A stretch of DNA of 17,569 bases from CAVTWS01 sp963738445 (lineage in GTDB: Bacteria > Actinomycetota > Acidimicrobiia > Acidimicrobiales > SHLQ01): assembly GCA_963738445.1 (NCBI GenBank), contig CAVTWS010000016.1, positions 1 through 17,569 on the forward strand. Direction: 5' to 3'. This document shows positions 7,383 through 14,418 of this stretch, in pieces. The notes beneath the pieces are model-generated. The model was not told the origin of the DNA, made no database searches, and saw only the letters and a program-made list of their open reading frames with translations. Within the stretch, counting starts at the first letter, position 1. Every line of letters begins with the position of its first letter. The position numbers and the translations under genes were made by a program.

Positions 7383-9378
7383 GGTCGCTCGGCCCATCGG
7401 GGTGATGTCGAGACACGCCGGACTGGGCTCGGATCACCCGGCCGTCCCCGGCCCGGAAACCGCGGTGCCGCCACAGGTGACGGGCGACGGTGCCGGCGTG
7501 GTGGAGCCCACGCCGGGTGAAGACCGACCGGTTCCGACGTCGGGGTGGGTGGTGGCACGACGCCTCGCCGACCTGGAGGATGTCGTAACCGGCTCGGCGC
7601 AACCGAAGACAGAAGTCGACATCCTCGGGTCCGTAGAAGTAGCGCTCGTCGATGCCGTCGACGGTGAGGAACGCCTCACGCCGGAAGACCTGACAGGCGC
7701 CGATGGCGAAGTCGACCGGCCAAGCCTGCTCCTCGGTTCGGCGAGCGGCCGGAGCGTAGGAGTCGGTGATTCCGGCCAGTCGAGTGAGCTTGCGGACCAG
7801 CGTCGGTGCCGAGCCCGCGCTGGCCTCGGCCCGCTGGTCGACGAACACCGGCGCGGCCATGGCGACCGGCGGCTGGGAGGTGAGGGCGTCGACGAGCTGC
7901 CGGAGACACGTCGGCTCGAGCTCGGCGTCGCTGTCCAGGAGACACACGATGGGTGAACCACCGGCCATGACCCCCTGGTTGCGGGCCGCGGCGACGCCAC
8001 GGTTTCGGTCGTTGCGCAGCAATCGGTCCACGCCGTGACCGGGCGTTGCTGGGGGGTCGGAGCCGTTGTCGACGACGATGACGGTGACATCGACGTCGAT
8101 CGAACGAACCGCTGAGTCGATGGCCCGTTCGAGCAGGGGTCCGTCATTCCACGTGAGGATGACGACATCGACCTCGGGACGTTCCGTGGGCGCGAGAACG
8201 CTCATTCCACGTTCGATCCGACCTGACCGGGTCCGAACGAGCAGGTGCCGGGTCAAGAAGAGCTCCGCGATCAGGGTGGTGGCTGCCGCGCCGGTCATCC
8301 CCCATCGCGGGATGGCGATGGCGTTGGCCGCGAGGTTGAACGTCGCTGCCGCGGCCAGGCACCCGGCCAATCCACGCGGCGAGCGGGTGGCGAGGTAGAT
8401 CGGTTGCAGGGGCGCAGTAGCCGTCTTGGCGGCGGTGGAGATCAGGAGGATCACCAGCGCCGGTCGACCGGCGGTGAAGGACGGCCCCAAGACCGGGCCC
8501 ACGGCCCAGACCAACGCTGGAGTGACGAGCAGGAGGGTGCACGCGGCACGGGTCCCGATGCGCAGCGCGCGGCGACGGAGTTGGGCGATGGTGTGCGGCT
8601 CCCGGGTCAGGGCGACGGTCACCCCGGGCAGCGCGGCCGCAACCACGATGCCCACGACCGTCACCCAGGCGTTGGGAATCCGGTACAGCAAGTTGTAGAT
8701 CCCCGCGTCGGCGCTGCTGCGCAGACCGGCCAGCAGGAAGGTGTCACTCGAGACGTAGACCTGGTCCGCCAGGGCGATCAGGAGTGCCCACCCGGCCAGC
8801 GACGGACCGTCCCGACCGGCGCTTGTGCCGCGCCCGGGTACCGGATTGCCGATGACCGACAGGCCGAGACCGACCGCTGAGGCCAGCCCGATGCCGATGG
8901 CCGCCGTGGCGACCGATGTGGCGATTGCGGCCCCGGCGACGAAGACAAGCCCGCCGATGGCGAGCGGGACGGCGCTGGTGACGCCACGGTGGCGGCCGAG
9001 GGCCACCCAGTCACGGGCCATGCCCCGGAGGAGGATCTGTCCGGCGATCGGGGCGAGTTCGGGGCGGCCCGCGGCGAGCACGACTGCGACGTACAGCGAG
9101 GCGAGCACGAGCGAGAGCCGCACCCGCAGGTCGATCAAGGTCTGGTGGTTCGGGGTCAGCCCGTGGGCGGCCACTGACCCCGAGCCGGTGAGCGACGCAC
9201 CCCAATCGGCGACGAGTCCCCCGAACCGGCAGGCCAGGCTGGCGACCGCGAGTTGCCCGAGAGCGTCGTCCCCGAGCCGTCGGCTGAGCAGCACCCAGCC
9301 GAGGACCTCAGCGCCTTGACCCAGGAGTCGAAGGGCGGAGTACGGGGCCAGTGACCGACCGGGCGAGGTCGTCCCCAT
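7354..9378 (-). CDS. Wzx-like polysaccharide flippase fused in frame to a family 2 glycosyltransferase
   Basis: 674 residues. Residues 1 to about 385 are a hydrophobic MOP-superfamily (Wzx/PST-type) lipid-linked oligosaccharide flippase with about a dozen membrane segments, such as LLIALADQVYVSSDTFLLAG, WVTVVGIVVAAALPGVTVAL and LVILLISTAAKT. Residues from about 392 are a GT2 domain: VDVVILTWNDGPLLERAIDS, VIVVDNGSD, the nucleotide-sugar/metal motif LLDSDAELEP (DSD), and the acceptor/base motif FYGPEDVDFCLRLRRAGYD. An in-frame ATG at 8205 begins the GT2 part within an ATGA, so two overlapping genes are the alternative to a true fusion. The start chosen, ATG 9378, lies one base after the stop of the upstream glycosyltransferase, indicating translational coupling. 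The far C-terminus may be new sequence created at a junction near 7350. Confidence 0.85.
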   Translation of the reverse strand: MGTTSPGRSLAPYSALRLLGQGAEVLGWVLLSRRLGDDALGQLAVASLACRFGGLVADWGASLTGSGSVAAHGLTPNHQTLIDLRVRLSLVLASLYVAVVLAAGRPELAPIAGQILLRGMARDWVALGRHRGVTSAVPLAIGGLVFVAGAAIATSVATAAIGIGLASAVGLGLSVIGNPVPGRGTSAGRDGPSLAGWALLIALADQVYVSSDTFLLAGLRSSADAGIYNLLYRIPNAWVTVVGIVVAAALPGVTVALTREPHTIAQLRRRALRIGTRAACTLLLVTPALVWAVGPVLGPSFTAGRPALVILLISTAAKTATAPLQPIYLATRSPRGLAGCLAAAATFNLAANAIAIPRWGMTGAAATTLIAELFLTRHLLVRTRSGRIERGMSVLAPTERPEVDVVILTWNDGPLLERAIDSAVRSIDVDVTVIVVDNGSDPPATPGHGVDRLLRNDRNRGVAAARNQGVMAGGSPIVCLLDSDAELEPTCLRQLVDALTSQPPVAMAAPVFVDQRAEASAGSAPTLVRKLTRLAGITDSYAPAARRTEEQAWPVDFAIGACQVFRREAFLTVDGIDERYFYGPEDVDFCLRLRRAGYDILQVGEASCHHPPRRRNRSVFTRRGLHHAGTVARHLWRHRGFRAGDGRVIRAQSGVSRHHPDGPSDPTRHSDHAI

Positions 9379-9379
9379 G

Positions 9380-10175
9380 TCAGATCCGCGTCGGCCGGGC
9401 GGAACCGGCAAACGGGCGATTCAGCCAGAGCTTGCGAACGAACCACCGAGCCATGTCTCCGATGCCGATCGTGCTGGGATGCAGGCGCCAGACCTGAACG
9501 GTGGCGCGCACGGCTCGGAGTCGGCTCATCGTGTTGCGCGACGCGGTCGACGTGGCGTCGGTACTCGAGCCAGCAGTCACCGGCTCGAGCTCCGCGGGCG
9601 CCCAGACCGAGGAGGTGAATGTACAGCTCCCAATCCTCGTAGATCACGTCGGTTCGATAGCCGCCTGTCCGGTCGAACCAGCTGCGCCGCATGAGCGGTG
9701 AGCCGTGGATGCGCTTGTCGCGTTGCATCACCTCGGGGCTGAACTCGGGCGCGATCCGGAACTCGTCGACCGCCCCGAAGAGGAGCTCGTCGGTGTAGGC
9801 GAAGGCGACGCCCTCATCGCTGAGGGCTGCTGCGGCGCGTTCGAGGTATGTCGGCGACAGACGGTCGTCGGCGGAGAGCAGGACATAGGCATCGCCGGCC
9901 GACGCCCGGATGGCGTCGTTGAACGTGGTTGCCGCGCCACGTGCCGGATGACGGCTGACCACGACGAGGTTGGGCACCCGGGCTGCGAGGGCGGCTGCGA
10001 CCTGTGCGGTGTCGTCGGTGCTTCCGTCGTCGACGATCACGATCTCGTCGGCCGGCCGGGTCTGGCCGAGCACCGACTCGACGGCGTCGGTGAGGAAACG
10101 ACCGTAGTTGTGGCAGGCGATGACCACCGAGATCGTCGCCGGGGACGCATCGGTTGTCGTAGAGAACGGGGCCAC
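9380..10175 (-). CDS. Family 2 glycosyltransferase (one frameshift)
   Basis: About 264 residues after removing one extra base near 9540-9552. The GT-A fold is clear: ISVVIACHNYGRFLTDAVES, VLGQTRPADEIVIVDDGSTDD, the DXD-like motif LLSADDRLSP, and the catalytic-base motif VIYEDWELYIHLLGLG. After the frameshift the C-terminus reads SRNTMSRLRAVRATVQVWRLH and ends ARPTRI at TGA 9382-9380. It would add a sugar from a nucleotide donor to a lipid-linked or nascent glycan at the inner face of the membrane. The start is GTG 10175, without a clear ribosome binding site. It is the first gene of a - strand pair with the flippase/GT2 gene (1-nt gap) and diverges from the glycosylphosphotransferase at 10269. 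Sugar specificity cannot be read. Confidence 0.88.
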
Positions 10176-10268
10176 GGGGAACCATCGGCGGGCGATGCAC
10201 TGATCTGAGGAGTGCTTCTGGGCCCAATGGCCTACTCACGGGGTCGGGAGGGACGCCGATAGGTCGGC

Positions 10269-11603
10269 ATGAGGCGTTCGGCTCGACTGCTGCTCGTGGG
10301 TGGTGTGGCCAGTGCCGTGCTCGCCCTCGGCAAGTTGCACGCCGCCTACGTCGCCGAGCCGGCCTACGACTTCACCGGGAGCAGTCGGTTCGGCTGGTCG
10401 ATCCTTCTGATCGCCAGCCACGCGGGGGCGGCGTACGCCCTCGGACTCCCTGACATCGTGCGCTCCCGACGGCAAGCGGTCGCGACGGCGCTCATGTCGA
10501 GTGTCACTGCCACCGTGCTCGTTTCGGTGGCTCAGATCGCTTTCGGCGCCGCATACCTACCCCGCCTCGTGGTGGGGAGCACGGCGTTGCTGGTGGTGGG
10601 TTGGTACAGCGTCTGTGTGGAGCTGGCGTCGGCCGGTCGCACGTTCGACGCCGAGCGGGACCGGATCGTGGTGGTGGGGTCCTGGGCCGACGCCAGCGAT
10701 CTGCGCCGCGAGCTCGAGATCGGCGCCGAGCGCCACGCCCGGATCGTCGACGTGCTGACCGTGCGAGAAGCTCGGCCGAGTGGCGACGGGCGGCGCCCGC
10801 TGGTCGAGGCGGTCCAGATGGGCGAGGCGACCGTCGTCGTCCTGGACCGGGAGGCGCAGGCCGAGGAATCCATCGTCGATCAGGTGGCCCAGCTCCACGA
10901 GTCCGGGACCCGGGTGCGCACGCTGTCGCTCTTCTACGAGCAGTGGCTGGGGAAGCTGCCGGTGGCGGAGCTGGAGCGGGTGTCGTTGATGTTCGACATC
11001 GGCGAGCTGCATCGGGCTCGTTTCGGCCGGATGAAACGGGTCGCCGACGTGGTGGTGGCCGGGGCGCTCGTGCCGGTCCTGGCGTTCGTGGCCGTGACGG
11101 TGGTCGTGCTGAACCGGTTCGGCAATCGGGGTCCGTTGCTGTTCCGTCAGGAGCGGATCGGGCGACATGGTCGGCCGTTCACGATCGTGAAATTCCGGAC
11201 GATGCGGAGCCAGGCGGCGGAAGCGGCAGCGACACCGGAACGAGCCGACCGACGACGAGCGCATCACCCGGGTCGGCGGTGTGCTACGGCGCACCCACCT
11301 GGACGAGCTGCCCCAGGTGGTCAACGTGCTGCGCGGCGACCTTTCGATCGTCGGGCCCCGACCCGAACAGACGGCCTACGTGGAGGAGCTGGCTGGGAAG
11401 CTGCCCTTCTACCGCATGCGCCACCTCGTGCGGCCGGGGGTGACCGGCTGGGCCCAGGTCAAGTTCGGCTATGCGCGAGCGAATCCGATGCCCTCGAGAA
11501 GCTCCAGTACGAGTTCTACTACCTGCGTCACCAGAGCCTGCCCATGGACGCCCGCATCCTCGCCCGCACGGTCCGCCAGGTGGTGGGGCGTCGCGGTCGC
11601 TGA
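10269..11603 (+). CDS. Polyprenyl glycosylphosphotransferase (exopolysaccharide initiating enzyme, two frameshifts)
   Basis: 444 residues. This membrane enzyme transfers a sugar-1-phosphate from a UDP-sugar to undecaprenyl phosphate, the first step of exopolysaccharide or O-unit synthesis. The N-terminal 120 residues hold about four membrane segments, then comes a CoA-binding-like Rossmann region (DRIVVVGSWADASDLRREL), and from about residue 253 the bacterial sugar transferase domain: RMKRVADVVVAGAL, GPLLFRQERIGRHGRPFTIV with KFRTM, THLDELPQVVNVLRGDLSIV with GPRPEQ, and RPGVTGWAQVKFGYA. An extra base near 11230-11241 and a lost base near 11477 move out of and back into the frame, leaving the length a whole number of codons. 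Family features (DDERITRVGGVLRRTHLDEL; ESDALEKLQYEFYYLRH) continue across both. It diverges from the two glycosyltransferase/flippase genes, consistent with one surface-glycan locus. Confidence 0.92.
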   Translation: MRRSARLLLVGGVASAVLALGKLHAAYVAEPAYDFTGSSRFGWSILLIASHAGAAYALGLPDIVRSRRQAVATALMSSVTATVLVSVAQIAFGAAYLPRLVVGSTALLVVGWYSVCVELASAGRTFDAERDRIVVVGSWADASDLRRELEIGAERHARIVDVLTVREARPSGDGRRPLVEAVQMGEATVVVLDREAQAEESIVDQVAQLHESGTRVRTLSLFYEQWLGKLPVAELERVSLMFDIGELHRARFGRMKRVADVVVAGALVPVLAFVAVTVVVLNRFGNRGPLLFRQERIGRHGRPFTIVKFRTMRSQAAEAAATPERADRRRAHHPGRRCATAHPPGRAAPGGQRAARRPFDRRAPTRTDGLRGGAGWEAALLPHAPPRAAGGDRLGPGQVRLCASESDALEKLQYEFYYLRHQSLPMDARILARTVRQVVGRRGR

Positions 11604-11641
11604 CCGCCCTCGCTCGGCTCAGGCGGGCCGGATAGGCCGTT

Positions 11642-11659
11642 CCGTCACTTTCGTGACGG
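11642..11659 (+). terminator. Perfect 7-bp hairpin (CCGTCAC-TTTC-GTGACGG)
   Basis: Arms 11642-11648 and 11653-11659 pair perfectly around a 4-nt loop, 38 bases after the glycosylphosphotransferase stop. It could end that transcript, although no T tract follows. Alternatively it is an operator, because it directly abuts a TTGACA -35-like hexamer at 11660-11665. Confidence 0.5.
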
Positions 11660-11691
11660 TTGACACACACACACACACACACACGTTTACT
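11660..11691 (+). promoter_or_regulatory. Promoter-like element with an (AC)11 tract as spacer
   Basis: A consensus -35 hexamer TTGACA (11660-11665) is followed by 20 bases, nearly all of them AC repeat, and then TTTACT (11686-11691), which matches four of six bases of a -10. The -10 ends 9 nt before ATG 11701, and no Shine-Dalgarno is visible there, which would suit a leaderless transcript, common in actinobacteria. The 20-base spacer exceeds the usual 16-18. The hexamers are visible; promoter activity is inferred. Confidence 0.4.
11663..11684. repeat. Dinucleotide microsatellite (AC)11
   Basis: Twenty-two bases of uninterrupted AC. Long dinucleotide tracts are uncommon in high-GC bacteria and prone to slipped-strand change. 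The number of units may itself be affected by sequencing error. Confidence 0.97.
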
Positions 11692-11700
11692 GTTCTTGTC

Positions 11701-12672
11701 ATGGCAGGGACGGTGGTTGGTGGAACGGCAGGCTCGACGGTTCCCTATGGCACGGCGGATCGGGTGAGACGCCCGGCCTGGTCCGCCTCCTGTCGGTACT
11801 GTCTGTGGTCGGCCTCGCGGCAATCGGGTGTGGGGACTCGGACCAGGTGACCACGGCCCAGCCGGGTACGACTGCGGTTGCGGACCCTACGGCACCGGCA
11901 CCGAACAGCGACGCGACGACGACCTCAACGGCGACGTCAACGACGATGCCGGCCGGGACGACGCCCACCCCGGCGACGGTGACGCCGGCTCCGGACTCGA
12001 CGACGTCGGCCTCCACCGTCCCCGGATCTGGGGGACTCGCTGTGGAACGCCTACGTGGCGTTCGACGCCATCCCACCAGAGCTCGTCGCCCAGGATGCGC
12101 TGAACGTGCCCGAGGAAGCGGTCCAGACGGGCGGTGCAGCGTTCCTGCGGTGCGGGAGGTTCCGCGACGTAACGACGGTGGATCCGGATCCTCATCGTCG
12201 ACGGTGTGCTCAATGGCGACTGTTGCGGGGAAGCGGAGGTGATCCGTGTCCTCTACTACCTCGACGGCGGCCCGGGGGGAATATACCGAGACCGAGTTGG
12301 CGGGCTTCGGGTGGCGTCAGGAGGTTCGTTTCTCCGATGCAGTCGATGCGCCGCAAATCCAAACCGACGGAACCTTTACGGCTGAACGGATCGACGTGCC
12401 GGGAACGCTGGTGGCGTTCCGGCTCACCGGGCCCGACATCGCCCTCGACTACGCCGGGGCCTTGCTCACACGATATTGGCTCTACTTGGAGGGCGGGCAT
12501 TTCCTCGCTCGTATCTTCCTCTCGCCTGACACCGAGTTCGACCTGCTTTCAAGACCCGGCCGCGATCCGAGACCACTTCGATAGGTGGGGAGCCGCGCTC
12601 GACCAGCTCGTGAGCTCCATGCGCGGCGTCGAACCGCCCCGCACCACCGATACGACGGGGGTGGGCTCATGA
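11701..12672 (+). CDS. Predicted lipoprotein of unknown function (five frameshifts)
   Basis: After removing four extra bases and restoring one missing base the gene has exactly 323 codons. It starts MAGTVVGGTAGSTVPYGTAD, then after a lost base near 11772 (a CCC run) reads RRPGLVRLLSVLSVVGLAAI with GC, a lipoprotein signal peptide whose lipobox cysteine is at 11829-11831. A Thr/Ser/Pro/Ala-rich linker of about 60 residues follows, typical of surface lipoproteins. The folded part reads GDSLWNAYVAFDAIPPELVA, then IRILIVDGVLNGDCCGEAEV, EYTETELAGFGWRQEVRFSD, TLVAFRLTGPDIALDYAGAL and AIRDHFDRWGAALDQLVSSM. Extra bases lie near 12030 (G run), 12180, 12285 (G run) and 12547 (T run). I do not recognise the family. 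Its TGA overlaps the ATG of the M23/VCBS gene, so the two are probably coupled in translation and in function at the cell envelope. The far 5' end is the least certain part. Confidence 0.7.
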
Positions 12673-14403
12673 CCACCTCCGGTCGCCGAACGCGACGTTT
12701 GTGGATGGCAGTAGCCCCGCTCATCGCCACGGTTGTGCTCGTTCCGGCCAACAACCCGACGGCCTACGCGAGCCACTGCACGGGGACCGGCCCTGGTGCA
12801 CCGGATCCAGGGTGGGGTGAGCCGCGGTTCCTATGGCCGATCACCGGTGACGCCAACAGCGAGGTGCAGCTGCAGCGGCACAATCCGGACACGGGCGCTT
12901 GTGCGAACCACAACGGTCGCGACATCAGCAACCCGGCGGTGCGTGCTGAGGTGAGGGCCGCCCGTCGCGGAATGGTGACTCTCGCTCAACCTGCTGATGG
13001 CAACAACACGGTCACGATCATGCACGACAACGGTTGGTCGACGTGCCATCTGCACATGAAGGATTCGGAGATCGTCGTCTCGACGAATCAGGTGGTCGAG
13101 GCGGGCCAGTTGCTGGGGATCGAAGGCTGCGAGGGAAATTGCACGGGCGAGCATCTGCATTTCGAGATCCGCGACCCGAATGGCAGCGTGTACTCCGGGC
13201 ACGGGTGGGACAACTCCTTCCCGCACGGCTTCGACGTGACGCAGGGCCAAGGCATCCGCGTTCAGGTTGCGGCCCCGTCAGGCCTCCCAGCGAACACGGC
13301 CGGGCTTTCGCCGATCCCGTTGGGTGACGCGGGAGTTCGGTCCGTCGGGGAGTTGGCTCCCCGCCGGTGATCTGGTGGGCACATACTTCAACCCGAGTGT
13401 CAATGGGCTCAGCGTGTGGGGTGGGTTGGATCTCTTCGGATCGCCATGGACGGGTGGCCTTCAGCAGCCGGGGTCGTGGAGCTTTGCGGCACCGTCGTTG
13501 GCCAACTCCCGGCTCACCAGCGGTGACTACAACGGTGACGGTTGGACCGACATCGCCATCTTCGAGGACATCGGCGGTGGCAGTTCGCGCCTGTACGTCG
13601 CCGCTGGATCCAGTGGGGGCGTGCCAGCGGCTCCCTATCTGGTGTGGTCGAGCGGTGTGGGCGGTTTCCCGGCTGCGAACGTGTCTGACATCGCGTCGGC
13701 TGATGTGAACAGCGATGGCCGTGCCGATGTCGTCATGCGCTACGACTACGCCGGCCCGTCGTCAGGGTTGTGGGTCTGGTACGGCACGGTCGGCCCGTTC
13801 GGTGTCCCCAACCTTCCGGCGGCGTCGCAGGGCCCGCTCGGGAACTGGTTGCCCAACGCCACCCGCCTGACCGCGGGCGACCTCGACGACGATGGGTTCG
13901 GTGATGTCGTCGTGCTGCATTGGACGACGGCGACCTCGGTGCAGATCGTGGTGTTCCCGGGGTCGTCGAGCGGTCCGCTCGCCCCGGTGACCGTGTGGAA
14001 CATGCCGTCGGGCTCGATGAGCGTCACGCCGACGGGGAGCCTGACCGCCGGAGATTTCACGGGCGACGGGTTGTACGACGTCGTGACCCTGTATGACTCG
14101 GGGTCAGGGGCCCAGGCCCGATTGTGGCCCGGCGTCAACGGAGCCTTCGGCGTCCCCGGCGTCGCCAACTGGGTGTTCGCATGGGGGCCGATCTCGGGGC
14201 TGTCGGTACCGGGCGTGAGGTATGCCAGTCAGGACCTCAACTCCGACGGCGTCTCCGACCTCGCCATCATCGACGATCTCGGGAGCAGCGCTGTACGGCT
14301 CCTGGTCTCGGCCGGTGGACCGCTCACGGCGCCTCCCTCCAACGCCTCGTACACCAGCTGCTTCGGCTGCTACCTCTTCAGTTCACTCAAGCTCGCAGAC
14401 TGA
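12669..14403 (+). CDS. Secreted M23 (LytM) peptidase with five FG-GAP/VCBS repeats (one frameshift)
   Basis: 577 residues after removing one extra G near 13332. A signal peptide (RRTRRLWMAVAPLIATVVLV, likely cleaved after AYA) precedes an M23 zinc peptidase domain: HNGRD (His 81, Asp 85), a CHLH motif with His 127, and HLHFE (His 162, His 164), the HxxxD and HxH ligands of LytM-type glycyl or peptidoglycan endopeptidases. The C-terminal 330 residues hold five calcium-loop motifs at even 58-60 residue spacing: DYNGDGWTD (286), DVNSDGRAD (345), DLDDDGFGD (404), DFTGDGLYD (462) and DLNSDGVSD (522), as in integrin-like beta-propeller blades used for binding. It would act outside the membrane, cutting cell wall or matrix peptides. 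It overlaps the lipoprotein gene by ATGA. Five blades is below the usual seven, so the propeller may be short or divergent blades may go unseen. Confidence 0.88.
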
Positions 14404-14418
14404 GCGAGCTCGGCTCAG
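14400..14418. terminator. Hairpin spanning both stop codons of convergent genes
   Basis: Arms CTGAGC (14400-14405) and GCTCAG (14413-14418) flank a 7-nt loop containing GAGCTC. Each arm carries the TGA stop of one gene: the M23/VCBS gene on + (14401-14403) and hrpA on - (14417-14415). Only 11 bases separate the two genes, so this would be the only room for a bidirectional terminator. No T tract is present. Confidence 0.4.

Noticed and set aside
10176..10268. Divergent promoters between the glycosyltransferase and the glycosylphosphotransferase
   Set aside because: Promoters must lie near here, but I could not find a convincing pair of -35 and -10 hexamers in either direction.
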